DNA from: Nostoc sp. TCL240-02
Lineage (GTDB): Bacteria; Cyanobacteriota; Cyanobacteriia; Cyanobacteriales; Nostocaceae
Reading direction: 5' to 3'
DNA: 64,000 bases
Assembly: GCF_013343235.1 (NCBI RefSeq)
Contig: NZ_CP040094.1
Span: 4,092,501-4,156,500, forward strand
Below the pieces are notes generated by a model. It was not told where the DNA came from and did no database searches. It was given only the letters and a program-made list of their open reading frames with translations. Below, piece after piece: positions 9,130-17,660 of the stretch (its first letter is position 1; the number at the start of each line of letters is the position of its first letter). The translations under genes were made by a program, and so were the position numbers.

Positions 9130-9540
9130 TCAGGACTTTAGTGCAATTTCTTGCCATTCCTGCACGACATATTTTGGGATTGAAAGATTGATGAAGTGTT
9201 GTTTACCTACAGGTATACCAATCAACAATTCTTGAGTTGACAATTGAGGCAAGACATCCTTGAAGTTATACTGAGCGATGGTTGGTGCTGGTGCTTCATC
9301 TAGAAATATATCGGGAGCAGTTAATACTTTGCCTGTATCTGTAGTAATCTTTAGAGGTAAGGGATGGGGCAATTCCTGAGAACCAGGAAATCCCACCAAT
9401 CGGAGATTTATTGAAGATATTTTATTGCTATTAGAATTAACTCGCTTAAACAAAATAACTTGCCAATAATTTCCTAATTCATCATTTAATTTTTCTTGTG
9501 AGCGATAAAGGATTTCTTCTGGCGTATCTTCTAATTGCAT
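9130..9540 (-). CDS. DUF3122-like protein between hoxU and hoxY, with a broken signal peptide
   Basis: The 136-aa frame contains EEILYRSQEKLNDELGNYWQVILFKRV, INLRLVGFPG and a proline-rich TAPDIF segment, which I recognise as the cyanobacterial DUF3122 family (function unknown, usually exported). The ATG at 9540 leaves no signal peptide. Upstream, another frame starts at 9652 with MLRRILKIFWWLLLLAILTIYIPGF, a good signal peptide, and the mature frame is open upstream to about 9600 (LATFTSQQVIAAV). One extra base near 9585-9595, probably in the GGGTTTAG stretch, would separate them; the span 9652-9130 is one base over a multiple of three. So the gene may be frameshifted, or the sequence has an error. 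An ORF at this place also occurs in the Anabaena hox cluster, as far as I recall. Confidence 0.7.
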   Translation of the reverse strand: MQLEDTPEEILYRSQEKLNDELGNYWQVILFKRVNSNSNKISSINLRLVGFPGSQELPHPLPLKITTDTGKVLTAPDIFLDEAPAPTIAQYNFKDVLPQLSTQELLIGIPVGKQHFINLSIPKYVVQEWQEIALKS

Positions 9541-9688
9541 AACAGCAGCAATTACCTGTTGAGATGTGAAGGTTGCTAAACCCAGGTATATATATTGTTA
9601 ATATTGCCAGCAATAGGAGCCACCAAAAAATTTTTAGGATGCGGCGTAACATTAGGTTTACCTCGTTGTGCTAATTTATGAACAGTAG

Positions 9689-10405
9689 CTAAACAAGCCA
9701 TTGCTGCTTTTCTCTTGCTGTAAATAGGAAATCAAGCTTGGCGCGCTGGTGTTTCATTTCCCCGACGCTCGAACCTTTGTCAAAAAGCGCACCTGTAGGG
9801 CAAGCATTAACGCATTTGCCGCAAGAAGTACAAGTATCTGAGGTTCCCCAAGGCTGATTTAAATCAGTGATTACATGAGAATTTGTTCCTCTACCCGCCA
9901 TATCCCAAGTGTGCGCTCCTTCGATTTCATCACAAACACGGATGCAGCGAGTGCAAAGAACACAACGGTTATGGTCAACGCCAAAACGAGCGTGAGAAAT
10001 ATCGACTTTGCGATCGGGGAAATGATAATCCAACCGAACATGATCCATACCCATCTCAATTGCCAAGTCTTGCAATTCGCAATTACCGTTAGCTACACAG
10101 ACCGAGCAAATGTGATTACCTTCAGCAAATAGCATTTCTATAATAGTGCGACGATATTTTTGCAGGCGATCGCTATTTGTTTGGACTTCCATACCCTCAG
10201 CAACTTTTGTTACACAAGCAGGTTGGAGTTTATTACTCCCAGCAATTTCTACTAAACAAAGTCGACAAGCGCCAACATCTTCAACTCCTTGCAAGTGGCA
10301 CAAAGTAGGAATGTGAATCCCTGCATCTTGCATCGCTTGGAGAATAGTTTCCTCCTCACGGGCGCTAATAAGTTTGTCGTTGACTGTTAAAGTTTTGACT
10401 GACAT
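9689..10405 (-). CDS. hoxU: Bidirectional hydrogenase diaphorase subunit HoxU
   Basis: Starting at MSVKTL (10405) the protein has 238 aa, the usual HoxU size; the ATG at 10420 adds only MRLEA. A plant-type [2Fe-2S] domain comes first (C36, C47, C50, C64), then the His-Cys3 cluster region ([13 protein letters not shown]), then two [4Fe-4S] ferredoxin motifs, [11 protein letters not shown] and [12 protein letters not shown]. HoxU belongs to the HoxEFU diaphorase that links the hydrogenase to NAD(P)H or ferredoxin/flavodoxin. hoxE and hoxF are not next to it: the upstream gene is an unrelated methyltransferase. The shared motif TCACAAGTTCCTCAA lies 72 bp upstream. Confidence 0.96.
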   Translation of the reverse strand: MSVKTLTVNDKLISAREEETILQAMQDAGIHIPTLCHLQGVEDVGACRLCLVEIAGSNKLQPACVTKVAEGMEVQTNSDRLQKYRRTIIEMLFAEGNHICSVCVANGNCELQDLAIEMGMDHVRLDYHFPDRKVDISHARFGVDHNRCVLCTRCIRVCDEIEGAHTWDMAGRGTNSHVITDLNQPWGTSDTCTSCGKCVNACPTGALFDKGSSVGEMKHQRAKLDFLFTAREKQQWLV

Positions 10406-10477
10406 TGCCTCTAGCCTCAATCAGAATGAGCCTTTCGCTTCTAAAATGCCCTGAGTCTTGAATTGTAGACAAATAGT

Positions 10478-10492
10478 TTGAGGAACTTGTGA
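10478..10492 (-). promoter_or_regulatory. Shared 15-bp motif, site D (hoxU promoter)
   Basis: Read toward hoxU the bases are TCACAAGTTCCTCAA, 72 bp before the preferred hoxU start, and identical to the sites before psbA and the universal stress protein gene. Confidence 0.6.
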
Positions 10493-10704
10493 ATACTGAT
10501 CAATACTTGCGTGAGGAAACTCCTTCTCCCAAGGGGAGACGCGAAGCGCGAACAAGCAAATCAACTCGTGGAAAGAAGAAACCCAAAGAGTGATCTTTGG
10601 AATCCCCCGCTATATCAGGTACTCTTGATTAGGGGCGGGAGGATGTCAAATATCTGCAATTATTTTGAATTGAATTATATTCACTAATAAATTATTTCCA
10701 GGAA

Positions 10705-11355
10705 TTATTCATTAGCAGAACGTTCAAACACTACTGAAAGATTATTGGCTGGCATTTGGTAAATTTGTTTCAAGATGAAATGTTCTGCCCTAGCTGCTGC
10801 CACTACATCATCCAAGTTCCGCACACCCCATTCTTGGTTTTGGGTGTGTAAATATTCGTCAAAAGCTGCATTACTCGCTGCTGTATGTTCTCCACCTTGT
10901 TTGAAGGGCCCATATAAATAGAGGATACCTCCTGCTTTTAGGATACGACCTGCCCCTGCCATTAGCCCCAAACAGGCTGACCACGGTGAAATGTGAATCA
11001 TATTAATGTTGACGATAGCAACAATTGGCTCCCTATCAAGCCACTGAGTTACTTCTCCTTTTTCCACTGCCCAAACTGGTTCTCTAACATCTAGCTCAAG
11101 TGGTGGATAAACGTTATCAGAGGCATTGTGTTCAGTCCATGCACTAATGCTGACTCGTGACTCTAAATTTGCATCTGTTGGTAGCCACAGGCGAGGACTT
11201 AGCCTAGATGCAAAAAAGACTGCGTGTTCACCAGTACCACTTGCTATTTCTAAAATAGTGCCACTTTCTGGTAATACCTGCAAAAGTATTTCTAGAATTG
11301 GTTCTCGGTTGCGCTCAGTTGCTGGTGCGTATTGTCGTGCGTCTTGTGGTGTCAT
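10705..11355 (-). CDS. DUF938 family SAM-dependent methyltransferase
   Basis: The 216-aa protein begins MTPQDARQYAPATERNREPI, the hallmark of the DUF938 family, followed by the SAM-binding motif ILEIASGTGEHAVFFA (motif I) and a VNINMIHISPW segment. It is a class I Rossmann methyltransferase of unknown substrate, related to human METTL26. It stands alone between hoxU and a divergent J-domain gene, with no sign of operon partners. Length is normal for the family. Confidence 0.85.
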   Translation of the reverse strand: MTPQDARQYAPATERNREPILEILLQVLPESGTILEIASGTGEHAVFFASRLSPRLWLPTDANLESRVSISAWTEHNASDNVYPPLELDVREPVWAVEKGEVTQWLDREPIVAIVNINMIHISPWSACLGLMAGAGRILKAGGILYLYGPFKQGGEHTAASNAAFDEYLHTQNQEWGVRNLDDVVAAARAEHFILKQIYQMPANNLSVVFERSANE

Positions 11356-11559
11356 TCTTATCGTGATATTTTATAATTTTTCTCGCATAGTGCGCTTCCC
11401 GATAGTAACAATATAGATGATGTAGCCTATGCCCATTACAGTAATTATTGAGATAAAAAGTATCCACAGTTCATGTATTATCACTAGATACGTTCTTTTC
11501 GCATTGACGAAACAACTTTGACAATTAGATTTTAAACCTTAAACTTACAAACGTGTTTC

Positions 11560-12609
11560 ATGGCTAAAAAAAAATCACTTCCATTACAATCAACTAAAGT
11601 AACTCCATTAGCCCTCTCTCAATTACATATCCGCTTGGAGTTTTTAGAAGCAGAACACAAATCGCTACTTAAACAGATTAAGAGAAAGCGAACAGAATTG
11701 AACAATTTTGTCGAGCAAATGCGAACCTTTGCCACAGAAATATTTCATCAAGCTAGTCCCCACTTTCAAAAAATGGCTGAGTTAGACCGAGATATTCATG
11801 CTCTATTTGATGAAATTTTTACCACTAGAAAGTTTGGGAAACAAACCATCAAAAATATAGAGGCAGTTTACCTTGAACTCCAGTTGACAGGAATTATTAG
11901 TCCAAACGCGAATCGCAAACAATTCAATACAGAGTTAAACGAACTATTTAATAATTCCGAATCCGAATCAGATTTCTCAGAGGAAGCGGCTGAAGGTAGT
12001 CATCAATATTGGCAAGCACAACAGTCTGTAGAATCTCCCTCTGTAGGAAGAACAGAGGATAAGAGAAAAATTCGGGAAACATTTCTCAGATTAGCTGAAA
12101 TCTTTCACCCTGATAAGACAAGAGACAGCGAGACACAGATATATCATACAGAAATCATGAAATCAATTAATAAAGCTTACCAAGAAGGAGATTTGGCAAG
12201 ACTTTTAGAAATTGAGCGAATTCAGCAGGTGGGAGAAGTTATTGATCTTAATAACGAGGATGATTTAACTCGCAAATGTCGAACTATAGAACAGCAAAAT
12301 CAAATTCTCCTCACTCAATATGAAAATTTGAAACTGGAACTACGTTTAGTAAAAAATACTCCAGAAGGAGCTATGGTAAGTGATTCTCGTAAAGCTGCTA
12401 AAAAAGGCATTAACTCTATGTCTTTGATGCTAAAAACAATAGAATCTCAAATGAATGTTATTTCTCAAATCCGCGATTTTGTCAAGGACTTTAGAGAGCA
12501 GAAGATCACTATCAAAGAATTTCTCGGTGGCCCACCAACTCCACACTCCTTAGATGAAGAAATGATGGAAGATATTCTTGAGCAGATGTTGTCAGAATTA
12601 ATGAGATAG
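11560..12609 (+). CDS. J-domain (DnaJ-like) protein with coiled-coil N-terminus
   Basis: The 349-aa protein has a charged helical N-terminal half (about residues 20-70 are coiled-coil-like), a short acidic linker (ESESDFSEE) and then a J domain around residues 168-225 with HPD at 183-185, which stimulates Hsp70 ATPase. A second helical region and an acidic tail follow. There is no Gly/Phe-rich or zinc region, so it is a class C J protein, probably bringing DnaK to a specific client. The client is unknown. The gene converges on the wrecked ABC permease, 6 bp away. Confidence 0.75.
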   Translation: MAKKKSLPLQSTKVTPLALSQLHIRLEFLEAEHKSLLKQIKRKRTELNNFVEQMRTFATEIFHQASPHFQKMAELDRDIHALFDEIFTTRKFGKQTIKNIEAVYLELQLTGIISPNANRKQFNTELNELFNNSESESDFSEEAAEGSHQYWQAQQSVESPSVGRTEDKRKIRETFLRLAEIFHPDKTRDSETQIYHTEIMKSINKAYQEGDLARLLEIERIQQVGEVIDLNNEDDLTRKCRTIEQQNQILLTQYENLKLELRLVKNTPEGAMVSDSRKAAKKGINSMSLMLKTIESQMNVISQIRDFVKDFREQKITIKEFLGGPPTPHSLDEEMMEDILEQMLSELMR

Positions 12610-12705
12610 TACAGTTTAACTTAACTGGCTCCGAAACTTATGAACACTAATAGTTAATACAACAACGGCAAAACCAAGCACTGCTAGAACATTTAACCAC
12701 AGCAC

Positions 12706-12714
12706 ATCTAAACG
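12706..12714. repeat. 9-bp target-site duplication, left copy
   Basis: CATCTAAAC directly adjoins the IS end and is repeated at 13880-13888. It is part of the interrupted permease codons. Confidence 0.88.
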
Positions 12715-13879
12715 GGAGCATCTCACTTTTTAAAGTGGCTCAAACTGACAATAATCCATTGAGGTAAGCACAGCGATGGGCTAGGACTTGAGGCACATTT
12801 TCTCGTTTCCATTGTGCCCCGGAAATTTTTGTTCGACGGTCAACCTGTTTAACGGCAGATTCAACTGAACCTGAACCAATTGAACAAATTTCTTCAGCTT
12901 GATAATATTCGTAGTTGATAATGCGATTGCGATGCTTATCAAGATAACGGCAAAAGTTTTGTACTTGTTTGCCTTTACAATCTGTAAATAAGGCAATAGT
13001 AGCCTCAACTTGGCCTTTCCATAGTAGATTTTGTGCTTGTTTCAAGCGTTTTTGTGAACCCCCAACTTTGTGGAGGTTTTCTATTAAATGGAACCAATCA
13101 AGTATTTCTCGACGTTGTGCATCAGGTGCTAATTGGTCAATTATATTCCAAATGCCGTCATGTCCATCACCAATACAAGTGAGTGGGCTAGCCAGTGGTT
13201 GGTCATTAACCCAATCAATCACAATCTGATTATTCTGAAATGAAGTTCCCAAGATTCCGAGATGATGTAAGCTAATTGCTTTATAGCCAAGCCATGCACA
13301 TATTTGACCTTTAGGAGTTCGGACACGGATGTTTCCACCATCGACGCTTAATTCTTCAATTGTCTGTTCTGGTGTTGGCAACTCAAAATTCTGGCGATGC
13401 ACTAATCTCTGTTGACTGCTGTGAGAAACCTCTATGCCCGTAAAATACTTGATGTCTGATGCCGCATCTTCATAGCTGACATTCGCACTTACCCTCAAAC
13501 AACAAGTTTCTAGATATGGACTCAGTTGAGTACTTGGTGCGACTTCTAATTCAATGGCTTGTTTGCTCGTTATTGCTAACTCTCCAAGAATGCTTTTGAG
13601 CCGTCGTTGGTATCCTGCGGTTGTCCCTGTAATCGTTTCGATAAAAAAACCCCTACTTCTGGCATAACATGCTTCTGCATTTGACTCCGCACTGCTTCTT
13701 CAATTGCTGCAAGATTTGTGAGCTTTTCTTTTGACGTATCTTCATACAATATTTTAGCAATCGCCTGAATATGTTTTTGAAGAGCTTGCTTTTGTTCTGG
13801 GGTCATCGGTAAGTAAATACACTCGTCTTACCTATCCTGACTGATTTTCGTCTTCTTTGCAAAAAACTGGGATGCTCCC
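12715..13879 (-). mobile_element. ISKra4-family insertion sequence with perfect 9-bp target duplication
   Basis: The 1165-bp element has ends GGGAGCATCTCA (12715) and, as reverse complement at the other end, GGGAGCATCCCA (13879), and CATCTAAAC repeated on both sides. It carries a two-frame transposase and interrupts the ABC permease. Perfect flanks suggest it came in after the lineage diverged. Confidence 0.88.
12740..13806 (-). CDS. ISKra4-family transposase made by -1 frameshifting
   Basis: Frame A (13806-13576, 76 aa, MTPEQKQALQKHIQAIAKIL) ends just after an AAAAGC stretch. Frame -1 is open through that point (RLKSILGELAITSKQ) and continues to the stop at 12740, including VSYEDAASDIKYFTGIEVSHSSQQRL, the VDGGNIRVRTPKGQ catalytic block, GDGHDGIWNI and the IGSGSVESAVKQVDRR end. 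Fusing the frames gives about 355 residues. Some ISKra4 groups are known to use programmed -1 frameshifting, so this may be a functional arrangement and not a mutation. The slippage site is my inference. Confidence 0.8.
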
Positions 13880-13888
13880 CATCTAAAC
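13880..13888. repeat. 9-bp target-site duplication, right copy
   Basis: Identical to 12706-12714 and adjacent to the right end of the ISKra4-type element. Confidence 0.88.
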
Positions 13889-15167
13889 CAACTCCTTTGA
13901 GTAAAATACCTCTAACAATAGTAATGTAATGACGAAGTGGATTAAATAGAGAGAGAAATTTAAATAAAGGAGGCATGAATTCAATAGGAGATATTGCTCC
14001 AGAAGTTTGAATCATTGGTAAATTTATAAAAAAAGATGTGAGTAATACTTGTTGTTGAGAACCGCAAATAGTTGCCAACATAATGCCCAAACTAATTCTC
14101 ACAAATACATACATACTTGATAAAGCAAGAAAGAGCAAAAAGCTTCCACGGAAGGGTAGGCTAAATACGATTGTTCCCAAGGTTAAAGCCAGTAACACAT
14201 CTCCCATAAGCAGGAATGCCAACGGTATAATTTTAGTTAATAAAATTTCCCAATTGCTAGAGGGAGTCATTAACAATTGCTCTAAAGTTCCTGTATCTTT
14301 CTCGCGGACAACGGTTACTGCTGATACTAATGTACCGATTAATGTCAGGACTCAACCCATAACCCCTGGTACGAAAAACCAGCTACTTGTGAGTCCAGGA
14401 TTGTAGAGAAAAACGACTTCGGTTGAAACTGGCGGACTGAATTGACCCTGTACAAAACTGAAATTACATTGTTGGATAATCTGATTAACATAGTTAGCAG
14501 CAATTCCGGCTGTAATTGCATTCACTCCATTGATGAATACTTGAATTTCTGCTGATTTATTGGCTAGTTGGCGGGGAAAATTTGGTGGAATTATCATTCC
14601 TACATCTAGCTTACCTTCTTCTACTTGGCGACTTAAATCTTTTTCACTGGTTGGTACAGTTTCTAAGTTAAAAGTGTGATTGGATGTCATTGCTGAAACT
14701 AGTTCTCGACTGGCGGAGATATTAGCATAGTCAATCACACCCAGTCGTAAATTATGGACATCCGGGTTAAGTGCAAATCCGTAAAGCAATAATTGTACTG
14801 TTGGTGGCACAATTAATATAACCACCAATTGTCTGTTTCGCAAAATTTGATTAATTTCTTTACGCACTAATCCGTGATTTCTCACAAGTTAGAAAAAAAC
14901 ATTCAGATGCTCAAGATTAAGACTAATCGAATTGATACATAACTAACTCAGAAATGAAGACGAGATATTTTTAAGTATTAATACAGAGTATATTAGCTAA
15001 ATAAATAACTAAAAATACTGAAGTGCTGAAATAAAAAACCTTTGGATATAAAATCTAGGCATGGCAAAATTAGAGTCCTATATCAAACTCTCAGTGCGTG
15101 TTAATAATTCAGGTTTAAATGGTGTCAAATCAACCAAAATTAGGCAAGATACTCAAACCCAGAATTA

Positions 15168-15335
15168 GGAATTACTGACCCAGAAGCAACAGCACAAATC
15201 TTTTTTGGCTCACTGGTATCCTATGTGATCGTGCAGGAAATGCTCTATGGCAAAGAAATGATGCCATTATCACGCGATCGCATTTTAGATAGTTTAATGA
15301 GTTTGGTACTTGCCCATACAAGCAAAGATCACTAA
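15168..15335 (+). pseudogene. C-terminal remnant of a TetR-family regulator
   Basis: An open stretch without a proper start reads GITDPEATAQIFFGSLVSYV and continues through LYGKEMMPLSRDRILDSLMSLVLAHT to a TAA at 15333. This matches the C-terminal ligand domain of TetR/AcrR repressors that often sit beside ABC efflux genes. The DNA-binding half is gone. The rest of 14886-15669 shows no gene that I can support. Confidence 0.65.
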
Positions 15336-15469
15336 AAGAATTGAAATTGAACTTAGTTTTGAAGTGGCGCAATCAGTTCAATAAAGAAAAGTGGGAGCGC
15401 AGGGATAACCGTTTGGGTAGAAGAAAGTAAAGCTTAGTGTTAAAGCAAATCCCCTTTAACAGCTATTAT

Positions 15470-15502
15470 TCGGTTTACCGAACCGAGAAATGCGAGTAAA
15501 CC
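15470..15502. promoter_or_regulatory. Inverted repeat upstream of hspA
   Basis: CGGTTTAC (15470-15477) and GTAAACCG (15495-15502) form an 8-bp stem with a 17-base loop, about 170 bp before hspA. No CIRCE element (TTAGCACTC-N9-GAGTGCTAA) is present, so control of this heat-shock gene must use something else. A regulatory role for the hairpin is a guess. Confidence 0.35.
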
Positions 15503-15669
15503 GTAATATCTTTTTTACCGCCTAATCTGGTGCGGGAATCATCAATTGTTTGGTGAGAAAACCGAATTTACAAACTTGTTATTTCTCAATATTATGGAAA
15601 TCAAAGCAAGGATTTAAATCCAAAGTTGGTTGAGCCAAAAACTACTACTGATACAAGGGATAAATTAAT

Positions 15670-16119
15670 ATGTTATTTCGTTACAACTCTGCACAAGATT
15701 TCAACACTTTAGAAAGTTACATCAACGGCCTATTGGGAGACACTAGAGTCCCATCTACACAGTTTGAAAAAGGCTCTGTCAAAGTTCCGGCTGCTGAACT
15801 GCAAGAAACTGATGATGCAATTTATCTGAAGCTAGAACTGCCAGGGCTGGAAGCTAAAGACCTAGATATTCAAGTTACAGAAGATACTGTTCACATTAGC
15901 GGTGAACGCAAGTCTGAAACCAAAACCCAAAACAATGGCACTACCAAGAGCGAATTCTACTATGGTAAATTCCAACGTATAATTCCTCTATCTGCTCGGG
16001 TTCAAAATACTAATGTCACCGCAGATTATAAAAACGGTATTTTGAATTTGACACTGCCCAAGTCCGAGCGAGAAAAGAACAAAGTTGTCAAAGTTAATCT
16101 AGAGCAAACTGCTGTTTAA
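15670..16119 (+). CDS. hspA: Small heat shock protein, Hsp20/alpha-crystallin family
   Basis: The 149-aa protein has a short N-terminal arm (MLFRYNSAQDFNTLESYIN), the alpha-crystallin domain (about residues 40-140, with LKLELPGLEAKDLDIQVTED) and the conserved end ADYKNGILNLTLPKSE. Size and sequence fit the 17-kDa HspA of cyanobacteria, an ATP-independent holdase that also protects thylakoids. A rho-independent terminator follows at 16168. The gene is monocistronic. Confidence 0.93.
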   Translation: MLFRYNSAQDFNTLESYINGLLGDTRVPSTQFEKGSVKVPAAELQETDDAIYLKLELPGLEAKDLDIQVTEDTVHISGERKSETKTQNNGTTKSEFYYGKFQRIIPLSARVQNTNVTADYKNGILNLTLPKSEREKNKVVKVNLEQTAV

Positions 16120-16167
16120 TTGATGTTGAGGAAACTACTCTACCCCCAATAATTGATTGAGATAGCT

Positions 16168-16200
16168 AAAAGCCCAGTTAAAAGATGACTGGGCTTTTTT
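16168..16200 (+). terminator. Rho-independent terminator of hspA
   Basis: AAAGCCCAGT pairs with ACTGGGCTTT around a 9-base loop and runs into TTTT, about 50 bases after the hspA stop. Confidence 0.88.
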
Positions 16201-16267
16201 GTGGAGAAAATGGATTTGATTTTTGTTCGCGCAGTGTGGCGTAGCCATATTTACTTGCGTGGGACAG

Positions 16268-16335
16268 CAATAAGAAAGAAGGCTTTTTGAGTTGTACAGA
16301 GTTTTTGCACGCAATCAAATATGAGTCCTATATGT
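16268..16335. repeat. Intergenic dispersed repeat, copy 1
   Basis: AAGAAAGAAGGCTTTTTGAG and the following GTACAGAGTTTTT, AATCAAATATGAGTC blocks recur at about 58421-58450 and 58497-58560. It lies between hspA and the DUF3011 gene and contains no gene. Confidence 0.7.
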
Positions 16336-16354
16336 TGATGAAATACCCCGTTCG

Positions 16355-16735
16355 CTATCTGTTATATCTGTCGTCTCTGTCATATCTGTCGTTTCTGTTA
16401 TATCTGTCGTTTCTGTCATATCTGTCGTTTCTGTCATATCTGTCATATCTGTCGTTTCTACGACCGCCAACTGAAAACTCAGCTCGACAACCATTTTTCA
16501 CCCAAATACGATTTCTTCCATAGCCCCAATTTCCCCTGCAACTGGCGTTAGACAATTGCCTGACAAGCCTCACTCTACCTCTTGTATTTATCGAACAAGT
16601 ATTCCTTCGATTATTCTGGCTTGAACAAGTTATTATTTCCTGAGCTGAAGCTGGAGCAGCAATACTCAAAACTGTACCTGTAGTAAGACTGGCAGCCAGA
16701 AAGGTGATAGCAATTATGGGAAGGCGCATAATCAT
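16355..16735 (-). CDS. Secreted DUF3011 protein with NDRYDR repeat tail
   Basis: The 126-aa protein begins with a signal peptide (MIMRLPIIAITFLAASLTTG, cleavage after ASAQ) and has a DUF3011 core with four Cys (ITCSS, NTCSIN, ASCRGNWGY, NGCRAEF). The last 30 or so residues are a tandem repeat of NDRYDR/NDRYNR units, encoded by an 18-bp satellite (about 16360-16455). The function of DUF3011 is unknown. The repeat tail should vary in length between strains. It probably acts in the periplasm or outside the cell. Confidence 0.75.
   Translation of the reverse strand: MIMRLPIIAITFLAASLTTGTVLSIAAPASAQEIITCSSQNNRRNTCSINTRGRVRLVRQLSNASCRGNWGYGRNRIWVKNGCRAEFSVGGRRNDRYDRYDRNDRYDRNDRYNRNDRYDRDDRYNR
16360..16455. 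repeat. 18-bp tandem satellite coding for NDRYDR units
   Basis: About five imperfect copies of an 18-base unit (TATCTGTCGTTTCTGTCA and variants) stand head to tail in the 3' end of the DUF3011 gene. Confidence 0.85.
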
Positions 16736-16845
16736 ATAAAACGTCAGATTTCTTTCAGATTTCAGAGAGAAAAACTATATTTTATTGTAGCGAATTCCAT
16801 TAAGAGCTAAGAAATCAAATTAGATTAAATGTAAAGAATATTTAC

Positions 16846-16949
16846 ACAATTAATCTCATTAAATACAACAGGCTCAAGACCAGCATGAGTTAAGGCAAGG
16901 GCAGTTGCAGCACGGCCAATTCCACCACAATAATAATTGCTTTTTTCAT
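16846..16949 (-). pseudogene. N-terminal remnant of an FAD-dependent monooxygenase
   Basis: From the ATG at 16949 the bases read MKKAIII and then, after restoring one missing base, a GGGIG dinucleotide-binding fingerprint followed by AATALALTHAGLEPVVFNEI. This is the start of a flavin monooxygenase (salicylate hydroxylase type). The rest of the gene is missing. It begins 3 bases after the end of the membrane protein gene, so the two may once have formed an operon. Confidence 0.6.
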
Positions 16950-16952
16950 AAG

Positions 16953-17660
16953 TTACCTGTTGATCAACAGACTTTCCCTGATAGTTTTTTGTTTCGTTTT
17001 TTGGGAAAACTCCTCAGTTAACAGTAAACCTATAGCCATGACAAATTCAGATGCACTACCAGCAAGTGTACCTACTACATCTGAGGGCAAAGCATTACCA
17101 AAAAAGGAAAGCAATGTTCCTAAAAATAACCAAGGCAATTTCAGTCGGAACCAAATACCAATGCCAATTAGTAGGACAAATATATTAACTACAATCGTGA
17201 TAATTGGCGGGCCACTCAAGTTGGCAACATGATAACGTAGAATTCCCGCAAACTCTGTTGGAACTATTTCTAGCCCTATATAATGGGTGGCAATATCTAT
17301 TGCTGCAAGTCCCAATGCAACGATCGCAGATAAAACCCGCATTACTCTATTGGCCCAACCAGCTCCGGCGCGGTGAGCGAGTTCAACACCAATCACAATG
17401 AATAGCGGTACAACTAAATAATGTAATAAAAAGCGCAGCATACTGAGAGTTTTCAAAAGCTCTCCTGCACCAATCAGACTTCCTATTGAAAGAATAAGAT
17501 TGTCATAGCTAATGCTCAATAACACTATAGGCAACACTATCATTGCGAAGCTGGTTGATTGCTGCCACAGACGAATTGCCCTGCCTATTAACACCCATTC
17601 GATCAAGGCAAGACTTAGATGTGTTAGGGGATAAATTATTGACATAAGTAATGTATTCAT
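16953..17660 (-). CDS. Multi-pass membrane protein, unknown family
   Basis: The 235-aa protein has about seven hydrophobic segments spread over its length and a basic C-terminal tail (SQKTKQKTIRES). I do not recognise motifs that would give a function. It is followed directly by a monooxygenase remnant on the same strand, so it may have belonged to a small lost pathway. Length and composition look normal for a real gene. Confidence 0.65.
   Translation of the reverse strand: MNTLLMSIIYPLTHLSLALIEWVLIGRAIRLWQQSTSFAMIVLPIVLLSISYDNLILSIGSLIGAGELLKTLSMLRFLLHYLVVPLFIVIGVELAHRAGAGWANRVMRVLSAIVALGLAAIDIATHYIGLEIVPTEFAGILRYHVANLSGPPIITIVVNIFVLLIGIGIWFRLKLPWLFLGTLLSFFGNALPSDVVGTLAGSASEFVMAIGLLLTEEFSQKTKQKTIRESLLINR

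Larger units (their letters stand above)
12616..14885 (-). pseudogene. ABC-2 type transporter permease, broken by a stop codon and an IS
   Basis: The frame starts with GTG at 14885 (MRNHGLVRKEINQILRNRQL), the ABC-2 permease family of YhhJ/YbhS type, and runs to WFFVPGVMG, where TGA (about 14351) interrupts. The same frame goes on with VLTLIGTLVSAVTVVREKDTGTLEQLL, so a single nonsense change is enough. After LLKGVGLD at 13880 the gene is split by the ISKra4-type element; the remaining C-terminus (VLWLNVLAVLGF and so on, to SQLS and TAA at 12616) is found on the other side. The ATP-binding and membrane-fusion genes expected beside such a permease are absent, and only a TetR remnant lies upstream. 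The whole efflux locus is decaying. Confidence 0.88.

Noticed and set aside
14879..14893. A partial match to the hox motif (CTCACAAGTTAGAAA)
   Set aside because: Only the TCACAAGTT half fits, and it overlaps the GTG start of the permease pseudogene, unlike the five real sites.
15061..15165. Short ORF MAKLESYIKLSVRVNNSG
   Set aside because: It is 35 residues long, has no recognisable family and no ribosome site; more likely part of the decayed TetR region.
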